From positions 1-6,913 of the forward strand of contig JAAZBR010000057.1 in NCBI GenBank assembly GCA_012513735.1: DNA of 6,913 nt, in the 5' to 3' direction. This document shows, in pieces, positions 1 to 6,748 of this stretch. Source of the DNA: Clostridiales bacterium. Lineage in GTDB: Bacteria; Bacillota; Clostridia; Christensenellales; Aristaeellaceae. Position 1 is the stretch's first letter. Every line of letters begins with the position of its first letter. The position numbers and the translations under genes are program-made. Under the pieces are notes generated by a model. It was not told where the DNA came from, searched no databases, and was given only the letters and a program-made list of their open reading frames with translations.

Positions 1-855
1 ATGCCCGATGTGGTCGTGATGACCGGCGACATGCTGGGCGGAGATATGAATGCCGCGCAGCTGCAGGATTATATCGCTCAGATGGTAAAGCCCCTGGAAG
101 ATGCCCAGGTGCCGTGGCTTATTACCTATGGAAACCATGATGAAGACGCAAAGATGGCGTTGGAAGAGGGATGGAACAAGATCAAGCAGCTGGAGCTGTA
201 TCGCTCCTTCAAATACAACATCAACAAGCCCAGCATGTCCGGTGTGGAAGGCTTTGACCCCAACGGGAAAAACACCCATGCTGTGGGCGACATGTATGAG
301 CTGGTTTATGATCATGCCGGGACGAAGCCGATTTACAATATCTGGGCGCTGGACTCCAACCGCTATGATGTGAGCGGCGCCAATATCGGCGGGTATGACT
401 GGATTCGGTATGGGCAGATCGCCTGGTATTACAACACCTCCAAGGAGCTGGAAGACAAGTACGGCAAGCTCAATTCCCTGATGTTCTTCCACATCCCCAC
501 CCCCGAGTGGCGCGACCTGGCGGGCAACGCCCTGGGCTTTAAGGCCACCGGCAACCGCTATGAAGGCGAAGCTCCTGCCAAGATCAACAGCGGCATGTTC
601 GCCGCCGCCCTGGAGCGGGGCGATGTGCGGGGCATGTTTGTGGGCCACGAGCACATCAACGACTATGTTGGCAACTACTACGGCATCCAGTTGGGCTATG
701 ACGCCAACGTGGGCTACCAGACCTACGGCATGGGCGGCGAAAACAACCACATGCTGCGTGGCGTCCGCGTGTTCGAGCTGGATCAGAAGAACCTGAGCAC
801 CTTCACCACCCGCATGGTATATGCCAGCGATCTGGGCATTGTGCCCCAGGATTAA
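1..855 (+). CDS. Calcineurin-like metallophosphoesterase, 5' partial
   Basis: This is the C-terminal 284 residues of a dinuclear-metal phosphoesterase of the calcineurin/purple-acid-phosphatase-like superfamily (COG1409 type), which hydrolyses phosphomonoesters or diesters; the substrate cannot be read from the sequence. Visible motifs, counted from the first in-window codon, are TGD (D10), GNHDE (N45, H46), a lone metal-type H164 in FFHIP, and GHEH (H216, H218). The first family motif, DxH, which supplies metal ligands and normally lies some 30-40 residues before the GD motif, is absent. The ATG at base 1 is therefore almost certainly an internal Met and the gene begins left of the window. 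The segment PDVVVMTGD fits the beta strand that leads into the GD motif. Any signal peptide would be in the missing part, so cellular location is unknown. It ends with TAA about 30 bp before a strong GC hairpin. Confidence 0.9.
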   Translation: MPDVVVMTGDMLGGDMNAAQLQDYIAQMVKPLEDAQVPWLITYGNHDEDAKMALEEGWNKIKQLELYRSFKYNINKPSMSGVEGFDPNGKNTHAVGDMYELVYDHAGTKPIYNIWALDSNRYDVSGANIGGYDWIRYGQIAWYYNTSKELEDKYGKLNSLMFFHIPTPEWRDLAGNALGFKATGNRYEGEAPAKINSGMFAAALERGDVRGMFVGHEHINDYVGNYYGIQLGYDANVGYQTYGMGGENNHMLRGVRVFELDQKNLSTFTTRMVYASDLGIVPQD

Positions 856-886
856 TACACAAACAACCTGTACCTAAACCTAAGAC

Positions 887-914
887 GCGGCGCCCGGGTT
901 TCTCCGGGCGCCGC
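887..914. terminator. GC-rich hairpin between convergent genes
   Basis: A perfect 11-bp stem (887-897 with 904-914) encloses a 6-nt loop. It lies 32 bp after the metallophosphoesterase stop and about 40 bp past the end of the convergent membrane-protein gene, so it could act in both directions. There is no clean U-tract on either strand, so it is not a textbook intrinsic terminator. The 3' arm and following bases (CCGGGCGCCGCATATGT) closely match the hairpin after the alkaline phosphatase gene. Confidence 0.65.
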
Positions 915-955
915 ATATGTGTTCATGACCTCGCAGGGTGATGGATATCAGGGCC

Positions 956-1507
956 TCAGTTAGGCAGAAACAGCGCGGTGAGGATCATGTCCAAACCACT
1001 TGCAAAGAAAGAAGCGGCCACCAGCACCGACACAGCCAGCGTGGGTACCCAGGGGTTCACAATCAGCAGCACGCCGGTTGCGATCAGCAACAGGTTGAGC
1101 ATTAGGCTCAGGATGCCGGCCGTCCGGTCCAGGGCGCGGATCAAGCGTACCTGGCCCAGCCCCCGTATCGCCTCTGCCAGGAACCACAGGCCTACCAGCC
1201 AGGCCAGCGCTGCGCTGAGCACAGCCGGCCAGAAGATGCACAGCAATCCCACAATCACCAGCAGCACGCCCAGCGCCAGGGCTCCCTTGGCCTTCCAGGT
1301 GGTGACTTCCTTGATGCGCAGATAGGCCACGATGGCGAAGATGCCCCGGGCCACGGCTACAATGCCTACCATCAGCGTGAGGGCAGTGAAGGTGGCCGCA
1401 GGGCGGCTGACGGCGAAGTATCCGCCCACAATCAGCGTGATACCCAGCAGCACCAGCAGCAGGCGGGTCCAGAAGGTGTTTTTGTGGGTATCCTTGGCAG
1501 GTGTCAT
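956..1507 (-). CDS. HdeD/DUF308 family membrane protein
   Basis: A 183-residue, very hydrophobic protein with about six predicted membrane helices (roughly residues 15-33, 40-62, 75-93, 97-116, 131-150 and 155-180) and a short polar N-terminus. The pattern of three helix pairs, with Gly-rich turns and the recurring hydrophobic-W/RP motifs (SRPAAT near 34, FWPAV near 92, NPWVP near 151), is typical of the HdeD/DUF308 family. Its E. coli member is linked to acid resistance; the biochemical role of the family is unknown, and acid resistance should not be assumed here. I chose the ATG at 1507 because an AAGGAG (minus strand, bases 1514-1519) lies 6 nt before it. An in-frame ATG at 1522 would give 188 residues, but it lies upstream of that site and has no binding site of its own. 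It follows alaX on the same strand after a gap of about 110 bp, so read-through co-transcription is possible. Confidence 0.85.
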   Translation of the reverse strand: MTPAKDTHKNTFWTRLLLVLLGITLIVGGYFAVSRPAATFTALTLMVGIVAVARGIFAIVAYLRIKEVTTWKAKGALALGVLLVIVGLLCIFWPAVLSAALAWLVGLWFLAEAIRGLGQVRLIRALDRTAGILSLMLNLLLIATGVLLIVNPWVPTLAVSVLVAASFFASGLDMILTALFLPN

Positions 1508-1616
1508 GGTGTGCTCCTTCATTTCATATAGAATGCTGTTGATGTGCGATAGACGTATCCAATACTGCTTTTATGCATCCGGGCAGCCGGTGAGACGGGA
1601 AAACCGGCGTCCTCTT

Positions 1617-2828
1617 CTACCCGGCAGCAGGCCTGCCCAGGGCATTCGCCGCCCGGTCCAGCACCCCGGCATCCGCCCCACTGCCCTGGGCGAAGTCCGG
1701 CTTGCCGCCGCCCCGGCCCCCCGCCTGGCGCAGCAGCGCCGCCATGTCGTGGGTCAATTCCTGGCTGCGGGCGAACAGCAGCAGGCAGCCTTGCTCCCGA
1801 GGGGCCGCCAGCAGCGCGATCACCCGGGGCTGCCGGGTCAGCCGGGCGGCCAGCGTCCGCAGGCCTTCGGCGTCCAAAGCCTGCTCATAGGAGGTGACCA
1901 GCCGGGCGCCGTCCTCCAGCGGGCGGGCCTTTATAAGCAGCGCCTCTGCCTGCATGTCAGCCATCTGTCCCTGCAGGGCCTGTAACCTTTGGCGCAGCTC
2001 CGCCTGCTCTCCCTGCAGGCGCTCTACTGCCGGGGCCAACAGATCCGCCGGCGCGCTCAGCATCGCGCCCGCCTGGCGGGCATTCTCGTATATCCCCTGG
2101 TAGTGTTGCAGCGCCCGCATGCCGCACACAAAGCTGACCCGCATTTTGCCCCGGGCGGGCTGGGTGTCCAGCAGCTTTACCAGGCCAATCTGCCCGGTGC
2201 TGCTGGGATGGGTGCCGCCGCAGGCCACCATCTCATAGTCGCCCGCCGCCACCACCCGCACGTGGCTGTCCACGGTGGGATCCTTGCGCAGGGGGAGTTC
2301 TGCCATTTCCTGTTCGTTAGGAAACCAGGCCCGCATGGGGGCATCCTGCTGGATGCGCCGGTTGGCCAGAGCCTCCACCTCCGCCATTTGCGCCTCCGTC
2401 AGGCGCAGGACGCCCTCCGGCATGGTGACGTCAATGGTGTTGAAAGCCTGGCCGATGTGCAGCCCATGGGTGAACCCGCCAAAAAGCTGGTGCAGGCAGC
2501 CGGCCAGGATATGTTCCCCCGCATGCTGCTGCATGTGGTCAAAGCGGCGCGCCCAGTCGATGCGTCCTGTCACCGCAGCGTCCGGGGGCAGCATGCCGTC
2601 CACCCGGTGCCACACCACGCCCTGGTCGTCCACGGTCACATCGGTCACGGCCAGAGTGTGCCCTTCCCAGGTCAGCGTGCCCGTGTCGAAGGGCTGGCCG
2701 CCTGAGGTGGGGTAGAAGGCGCTCTGATCCAGGGCTACCCAGTGCTCACCCTTCTCGACTCGGCTTTGGGTGATCCGGGCTTCAAAATCCGTCAGGTAGG
2801 CGTTATCATAGTACAAGCGCTCGGTCAT
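1617..2828 (-). CDS. Alanyl-tRNA editing protein, long-form AlaX (AlaX-L)
   Basis: A 403-residue free-standing homologue of the editing half of alanyl-tRNA synthetase. Such proteins hydrolyse Ser- or Gly-tRNA(Ala) in the cytoplasm, preventing mistranslation of Ala codons. The N-terminal part (about 1-90) carries the conserved segment FYPTSGGQP at 38-46. The zinc-binding editing site follows as HMQQH (H98, H102) and CGGTH (C203, H207), so all four ligands are present. A charged, Gln/Leu-rich helix (about 262-300) is probably coiled coil. The C-terminal DHHA1 domain ends with the Gly-rich motif GGRGGGKPDFAQG at 370-382. Length and domain order match the long AlaX class. The start is the ATG at 2828, with AGGA 7 nt upstream; the ATG two codons earlier sits almost on top of that site, and the open frame further upstream (to 2894) overlaps the predicted promoter. 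No alaS lies in view. It is divergent from the ZIP transporter. Confidence 0.93.
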   Translation of the reverse strand: MTERLYYDNAYLTDFEARITQSRVEKGEHWVALDQSAFYPTSGGQPFDTGTLTWEGHTLAVTDVTVDDQGVVWHRVDGMLPPDAAVTGRIDWARRFDHMQQHAGEHILAGCLHQLFGGFTHGLHIGQAFNTIDVTMPEGVLRLTEAQMAEVEALANRRIQQDAPMRAWFPNEQEMAELPLRKDPTVDSHVRVVAAGDYEMVACGGTHPSSTGQIGLVKLLDTQPARGKMRVSFVCGMRALQHYQGIYENARQAGAMLSAPADLLAPAVERLQGEQAELRQRLQALQGQMADMQAEALLIKARPLEDGARLVTSYEQALDAEGLRTLAARLTRQPRVIALLAAPREQGCLLLFARSQELTHDMAALLRQAGGRGGGKPDFAQGSGADAGVLDRAANALGRPAAG

Positions 2829-2865
2829 GGACATATCCTTTCCCGCTGGGGCAATGGTTGACCGA

Positions 2866-2894
2866 AGCATAGCACAGCCTTGTCTTGCGCGCAA
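2866..2894 (-). promoter_or_regulatory. Predicted promoter of the AlaX gene
   Basis: On the minus strand, TTGCGC (2889-2894) is followed after exactly 17 bp by TATGCT (2866-2871), with an extended -10 TG one base before it (TGCTATGCT). Transcription would start near 2859, giving a leader of about 30 nt containing the AAAGGA ribosome binding site. The -35 overlaps that of the divergent ZIP promoter. The assignment rests on consensus match and position only. Confidence 0.6.
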
Positions 2895-2914
2895 TTCATG
2901 CCCTGTGGTAGACT
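2885..2914 (+). promoter_or_regulatory. Predicted promoter of the ZIP transporter gene
   Basis: TTGCGC (2885-2890) is followed after 18 bp by TAGACT (2909-2914), with an extended -10 TG at 2906-2907. Transcription would start near 2921, some 20 nt before the ATG and just upstream of the GGAGGG ribosome binding site. The -10 is a weaker match than that of the divergent promoter. The two promoters share the 10-bp palindrome TTGCGCGCAA (2885-2894). Confidence 0.5.
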
Positions 2915-2941
2915 TTGCCCAGCAAGCTGTCGGAGGGAAGT

Positions 2942-3724
2942 ATGTCGGGCGATATCATTCTGGGGCTTCTAATCCCCTTTATCGGCACCACCCTGGGGGC
3001 GGCCATGGTCTTCCTGATGAAGGGGGAAATCCGCCCGTCCATTCAAAAGACGCTGGTGGGCTTTGCCGCAGGTGTCATGATGGCGGCCTCTGTTTGGTCG
3101 CTGCTGCTTCCCGCTATCGACAAGTCGGAGGAGCTGGGCCTGCCCGGCTGGCTGCCGCCTGCGGTGGGCTTTCTGCTGGGCATGGGCTTTTTGATGCTGC
3201 TGGATACCATTATTCCCCACCTGCACCGCAATGCCGAGCAGCCCGAGGGCCCCAGTACCAACGCCAAGAAAAGCACCATGCTGATGCTGGCTGTGACCCT
3301 GCACAACATCCCGGAGGGCATTGCCGTGGGTGTGGTGTATGCCGGGTTGGCCGCCGGGCAGGCAGGCATCTCCTATTCAGCGGCGCTGGCGCTGTCGCTG
3401 GGCATTGCCATACAAAACTTTCCTGAAGGGGCTATCATCAGCATGCCGCTGCGCTCTGTAGGCTACAGCAAGGTCAAGGCCTTTGCCATGGGCAGCTTGT
3501 CGGGCATTGTGGAGCCGATCGCCGCCTTTATCACCGTGCTGCTGGCCCACATCATGATCCCGGTGCTGCCCTACCTGCTGGCCTTTGCCGCCGGCGCCAT
3601 GATCTATGTCTGCGTGGAGGAGCTGATTCCCGAGCTCCAGGAAGGCAGCCACTCCAACATCGGCGTCATCGGCGTGGCGCTGGGGTTTACCGTGATGATG
3701 ATCCTGGACGTGGCGCTGGGATAA
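2942..3724 (+). CDS. ZIP family divalent metal transporter (GufA/ZupT-like)
   Basis: A 260-residue integral membrane protein that probably carries zinc or related divalent metals (Fe, Mn) across the cytoplasmic membrane. It has about eight hydrophobic helices. Helix 4 carries HNIPEG (H121, N122, E125) and helix 5 carries QNFPEG (Q158, N159, E162); together these form the binuclear metal site of the ZIP family and mark the bacterial GufA/ZupT branch. A further acidic pair (EE at 226-227) lies in a later helix. The loop between helices 3 and 4 (about 92-112) is polar, with H93 and H95 in HLH, shorter than the His-rich loops of eukaryotic members. The ATG at 2942 is preceded by GGAGGG at 2932-2937, a strong site. 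An alternative TTG at 2915 is rejected because it would lie upstream of the predicted transcription start. Metal specificity cannot be read. No metal-responsive operator was recognised. Confidence 0.93.
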   Translation: MSGDIILGLLIPFIGTTLGAAMVFLMKGEIRPSIQKTLVGFAAGVMMAASVWSLLLPAIDKSEELGLPGWLPPAVGFLLGMGFLMLLDTIIPHLHRNAEQPEGPSTNAKKSTMLMLAVTLHNIPEGIAVGVVYAGLAAGQAGISYSAALALSLGIAIQNFPEGAIISMPLRSVGYSKVKAFAMGSLSGIVEPIAAFITVLLAHIMIPVLPYLLAFAAGAMIYVCVEELIPELQEGSHSNIGVIGVALGFTVMMILDVALG

Positions 3725-4008
3725 CCTGTCGATAGACCGCGTTTTACGCCGGAAGGGCATCGGCCATCCGCCTCCCGTTTCACTTGCTGAGACCCTGTGG
3801 TGCTGCTTTGGCGGTGCCTTTTTCATGTCCGAAGCCGATTTGTATCAGGCGTGCATTGCGTTGTAATAAGGACGGCTGGATTTCTATCGCAGCCTGTCTC
3901 CGCTTTTCCCGGGAATTTTACATACCGCCCACCAAAGATTTTACATCCTCCTTTTATGCTTTTAATGAACCCCAATTATCTACAGGGAAACATGAAAGGA
4001 AGAACATC
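3725..4008 (+). other. Intergenic leader between ZIP and alkaline phosphatase genes
   Basis: These 284 bp hold no credible gene. Open frames here (for example from 3784 in phase with the phosphatase, and from 3797) lack a good ribosome binding site and family resemblance. The left part holds only weak inverted repeats and no clear terminator for the ZIP gene. From about 3820 the DNA is visibly more AT-rich than the neighbouring genes, and this part contains the TTTTACAT direct repeat and -10 element described separately. AAAGGA at 3995-4000, 8 nt before the ATG at 4009, is the phosphatase ribosome binding site. Confidence 0.6.
3916..3960 (+). promoter_or_regulatory. Candidate PhoP-type promoter of the alkaline phosphatase gene
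   Basis: The identical 8-mer TTTTACAT occurs at 3916-3923 and 3939-3946, in the same orientation, 23 bp apart start to start (about two helical turns). A good -10 hexamer, TATGCT, follows at 3955-3960, and no convincing -35 is found at 16-18 bp. In Bacillus, PhoP binds direct repeats of TT(A/T)ACA spaced by about 11 bp upstream of a -10, often without a good -35. Here the two copies would correspond to the first and third positions of such an array; no middle copy is visible at 3928. Phosphate-starvation control is inference, supported by the product of the gene downstream. The predicted leader is about 40 nt. Confidence 0.45.
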
Positions 4009-5514
4009 ATGAAAAAACTCACCGCTCTGTTGCTGGCAGCCCTGATGCTGTTCAGCGTCGCCTCCGCCCTGGCTACCGACGCCGCCCCCAAGGCCAAGTA
4101 CGTCTTCTTCTTTATCGGCGATGGCATGGGCGCTCCCCAGACCACCGCTACCCGTTACTACCTGGGCACCCAGGAGAACCCCGACAGCGCCTATCCCGTG
4201 CCCGCCAAGCTGGTGTTTGACGATTTCAAATCCACCGGCCTGATGACCACCTACGATGCCAGCAGCTTTGCTCCTGACAGCGCCAGCACCGCCAGCTCCA
4301 TGGCCTCCGGCGCCAAGACCCTCAGCGGCGTCATCAACTATGACGTCAACAAGGAAAAGCAGTTCAAGATGGTCAGCGAGTATGCCAAGGAAGCCGGCAT
4401 GAAGGTGGGCGTTATTTCCAGCGTGTCCCTCGATCACGCCACCCCCGCTGCCTTCTACGCCAAGGTGCCCAGCCGCGGCCAGTATTATGATATCTCCGTG
4501 CAGGGCCTGACCGGCACCACCCTGGACTTCCTGGGCGGCGGCGGCTTCAAGCGGCCCGACGGCGAAAAGGACAAGCCCGCCAAGAACCTGTTCGAGATTG
4601 CTAAGGAGAACGGCTGGAACTTCGTCAACGACAACGAAGGCATCCGCGCTATCAACGCCGAGAGCGGCCGCACCCTGGCTATCGTGCCGGATAAGGGTGA
4701 CAGCGACTCCATGCAGTATGAAATCGACCGCCTGGCCAAGGTTGCCGCAGGCGAAGACAGCGTCAGCCTGGCCGAGATGACCGCGGCCGCTATCCGCAAC
4801 CTGGACAACGACAAGGGCTTCTTCCTGATGGTTGAAGGCGGCAAGATCGACTGGACCTGCCACGCCAACGACGCCACCACCGCCATCTATGACACCCTGG
4901 CTCTGAACGACGCTGTCAAGGAAGCGCTGAACTTTGCCGAAAAACATCCTGAGGAGACCCTGATCGTTGTCACCGGCGACCATGAGACCGGCGGCCTGAC
5001 CATCGGCTTTGCCACCACTGCCTATGAGACCCACTTCAACTACCTGCAGAACCAGAAGATCTCCTTCGTGAAGTTTGACGAGAAGATCAAAAAGATGCGC
5101 GAGGACAAGACCAGCTTTGAAGACGCCATGGCCATCGTGACCGCCGACTTCGGCCTGACCCTGGAAGAGGGCAAGGACCTGACCCTGACCGCTGACGAGC
5201 GCACCGCCCTGCAGAATGCCTATGAGCTGAGCATGCTGCCCAAGGACCAGCGCATCATCGGCGAGAAGGAAGACTTCCTGTATGGCGGCTACGAGCCCTT
5301 CAGCATGTCCATCACCCATACCCTCAACAACAAGGCCGGCCTGGCCTACACCAGCTATGCCCATACCGGCCTGATGCTGCCCGTGTACGCCACCGGCGCC
5401 GGCGCTGCCAACTTCGGCGGCTCCTACGACAACACCGACATCTTCCACGGCTTCATGAACGCCATGGGCCTGACGGCGGATGCCGAGATCCCCACCCTAT
5501 CCAGCGCCAAGTAA
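4009..5514 (+). CDS. Secreted alkaline phosphatase
   Basis: A 501-residue phosphomonoesterase that releases inorganic phosphate from organic esters outside the cytoplasmic membrane. Residues 1-22 form a Sec signal peptide (MKK, a Leu/Ala-rich core, then an ALA cleavage site) without a lipobox Cys. All key residues of the family can be placed: IGDGMG (D38, metal), PDSAS (S91, the phosphorylated nucleophile), HATPA (H143, T145), VEGGKIDWTCH (E276, D281, H285), TGDHETGG (D324, H325) and AHTG (H452). These correspond to E. coli PhoA D51, S102, D153/T155, E322, D327/H331, D369/H370 and H412. A charged segment at about 345-445 separates the last two motifs. The ATG at 4009 has AAAGGA 8 nt upstream and is directly followed by the signal peptide; the frame open from 3784 is rejected as start. 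Codons are strongly C- or G-ending (AAC, GAC, ATC, AAG), which suggests high expression when induced. Confidence 0.95.
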   Translation: MKKLTALLLAALMLFSVASALATDAAPKAKYVFFFIGDGMGAPQTTATRYYLGTQENPDSAYPVPAKLVFDDFKSTGLMTTYDASSFAPDSASTASSMASGAKTLSGVINYDVNKEKQFKMVSEYAKEAGMKVGVISSVSLDHATPAAFYAKVPSRGQYYDISVQGLTGTTLDFLGGGGFKRPDGEKDKPAKNLFEIAKENGWNFVNDNEGIRAINAESGRTLAIVPDKGDSDSMQYEIDRLAKVAAGEDSVSLAEMTAAAIRNLDNDKGFFLMVEGGKIDWTCHANDATTAIYDTLALNDAVKEALNFAEKHPEETLIVVTGDHETGGLTIGFATTAYETHFNYLQNQKISFVKFDEKIKKMREDKTSFEDAMAIVTADFGLTLEEGKDLTLTADERTALQNAYELSMLPKDQRIIGEKEDFLYGGYEPFSMSITHTLNNKAGLAYTSYAHTGLMLPVYATGAGAANFGGSYDNTDIFHGFMNAMGLTADAEIPTLSSAK

Positions 5515-5530
5515 TACCTTTCAACTGACC

Positions 5531-5562
5531 CATATGCGGGCGCCCCCGGGCGCCCGCATATG
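5531..5562 (+). terminator. Long perfect hairpin after the alkaline phosphatase gene
   Basis: Bases 5531-5545 pair perfectly with 5548-5562, a 15-bp stem bounded by CATATG on both sides, with a 2-nt apex (realistically 14 bp and a 4-nt loop). It begins 17 bp after the stop codon. The following bases (TTATGCT) are not a proper U-tract, so termination is likely but not certain; it may also protect the mRNA 3' end. The 3' arm closely resembles that of the hairpin at 887-914. Confidence 0.65.
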
Positions 5563-5569
5563 TTATGCT
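5561..5569 (+). promoter_or_regulatory. Possible extended -10 promoter for the YibE/F gene
   Basis: TGTTATGCT matches an extended -10 (TG, one base, then TATGCT at 5564-5569). No -35 is visible because that position falls inside the GC-rich hairpin. Its TG lies in the last two bases of the hairpin stem. A start near 5576 would leave a leader of about 30 nt before the ATG at 5606. The gene could instead depend on read-through from the phosphatase. Confidence 0.35.
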
Positions 5570-5605
5570 AAGCTTGCCTAATCCATCAACACCCCAGGAG
5601 GTACC

Positions 5606-6742
5606 ATGTCCAAGAAGATGAACCTGATTTTTGTGCTGGTGGCGGCCCTGCTGACGGTGGGCATGATGTTGCTGCCCGATGCATCGCCCAACTCGGAAGC
5701 CACCGGTATCCCGCGGGAGAAGGTACGGGTGGTGGCGGTGGACAACTCCATGCTGGATCCGCTGGGCATTGTCTACTCCGGTGTGCAGCAGTGCCAGGCG
5801 GAGATTCTGACCGGCCCCCATAAGGGTGAGATTGTGCCGGCGGCCAATTTCCTCAACAGCGACCTGGAAAAGGACAAGCTGTACCGGGAGGGTGACCGGG
5901 CGGTGGCCATGGTACACCATCGAGGGGAGGTGCTGTCCATTACCCTGGTCGACCTGGACCGCATGCCCACCATGGGCTGGATCTTTGTGGGCTATATGGT
6001 GCTGCTGGTGGTGTTTGCGGGTCTGTCCGGCGTGCGTGCACTGGTCAGCCTGCTGGCCAGCGCCGTGATGATGTGGAAGGTGTACATCCCCTTGCTGTTG
6101 TGGGGCGCTCCTCCTATTCCCAGCGCTCTGCTGATGGTGCTGGTGCTGACCTGCATTATCGATTTTTCCGTGGCCGGCTTCACCAAACTGGCGGTGTCCG
6201 CCATCATCGGCAGCCTGCTGGGTACGCTGGTGACACTGCTGCTCAGCCTGCTGTTTTCCCAGATGCTGCGGCTGGACGGCACCACGCTGCCCTTTTTGGT
6301 ACCGCTGCTCAGCCAGACCAGCCTGCAGCTGGACATACGCTCGGTATACCTGGCCATGACCTTCATTGGAGCCTCCGGCGCCCTGACCGACCTGGGCATG
6401 GACATCGCCGCAAGCTGCAACGAGGTGCAGGTGCATGCCCCCAGTATTTCCGGGCGGGAGCTGCGCCGCGCGGGCATCAGCGTGGGCAAGACGGTGATCG
6501 GCACCATGACCACCACGCTGGTGATGGCCTATTCGGGCAACTTTCTCACCATGCTGATGTATTACCAGGGCCAGGGCACGCCCCTGATCGATATTTTCAG
6601 CTATCGCTTTGTGGCGGCCGAGCTGATGAGCGTGCTGGTGGGCGCCTTCGGCCTGCTGGGTGTGGCCCCGCTGACTGCCTGGGTGTGTGGGTGGCTGTTC
6701 CCCCGGTGGAAGGGCGGTACACATGTCCTTCCGGAAGCTTAG
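5606..6742 (+). CDS. YibE/F family multi-pass membrane protein
   Basis: A 378-residue protein of the YibE/F family (PF07907), which is widespread in Firmicutes and has no firmly established biochemical role. An N-terminal membrane anchor (about 6-23) precedes an extracytoplasmic segment of about 100 residues (roughly 25-120). That segment is rich in beta-type sequence and contains an RVVAVDNS strand and an EGDRAVAMVHHRGE strand. Seven or so further helices follow (starting near 122, 143, 172, 195, 247, 297 and 340). The most characteristic segment is GASGALTDLGMDIAASCNEV at 255-274, the conserved acidic D/MDIA motif of the family between two helices. AGGAGGT at 5596-5602 with a 4-nt gap makes the ATG at 5606 secure. 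Many family genes occur as adjacent pairs or fusions; here a single copy is followed directly by a terminator. It is separated from the phosphatase by the hairpin, so a shared function is not implied. Confidence 0.9.
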   Translation: MSKKMNLIFVLVAALLTVGMMLLPDASPNSEATGIPREKVRVVAVDNSMLDPLGIVYSGVQQCQAEILTGPHKGEIVPAANFLNSDLEKDKLYREGDRAVAMVHHRGEVLSITLVDLDRMPTMGWIFVGYMVLLVVFAGLSGVRALVSLLASAVMMWKVYIPLLLWGAPPIPSALLMVLVLTCIIDFSVAGFTKLAVSAIIGSLLGTLVTLLLSLLFSQMLRLDGTTLPFLVPLLSQTSLQLDIRSVYLAMTFIGASGALTDLGMDIAASCNEVQVHAPSISGRELRRAGISVGKTVIGTMTTTLVMAYSGNFLTMLMYYQGQGTPLIDIFSYRFVAAELMSVLVGAFGLLGVAPLTAWVCGWLFPRWKGGTHVLPEA

Positions 6743-6748
6743 CCCGTG

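Noticed and set aside
1586..1608. An inverted repeat GCCGGT/ACCGGC between alaX and hdeD
   Set aside because: The stem is only 6 bp with an 11-nt loop and no T-run on the minus strand, so a terminator call is not supported. No convincing promoter for hdeD was found in this gap either.
1332..2705. Plus-strand open frames (1332-1985 and 1989-2705) across hdeD and alaX
   Set aside because: They are shadows of two well-supported minus-strand genes, are Arg/Pro/His-rich, and span the intergenic gap without any motif.
2915..2941. A TTG start giving the ZIP transporter nine extra residues
   Set aside because: It lies right after the predicted -10 and upstream of the strong GGAGGG that serves the ATG at 2942. 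The extra residues are polar and not typical of the family.
3784..4008. A 75-codon N-terminal extension of the alkaline phosphatase
   Set aside because: It would bury the signal peptide and run through the predicted promoter. The ATG at 4009 has its own ribosome binding site and directly begins a normal signal peptide.
3976..5448. A 490-codon open frame on the minus strand opposite the alkaline phosphatase
   Set aside because: Its codons are exactly the reverse complements of the phosphatase codons. In that register stops arise only from TTA, CTA and TCA sense codons, which this GC-rich gene avoids. The product is a low-complexity Gly/Ala/Val/His-rich sequence with no motifs.
5453..6724. A 423-codon open frame on the minus strand opposite the YibE/F gene
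   Set aside because: It has the same codon register as the sense gene and is open for the same reason. The product is rich in His and Gln, unlike any folded family, while the sense strand has a perfect ribosome binding site and family motifs.
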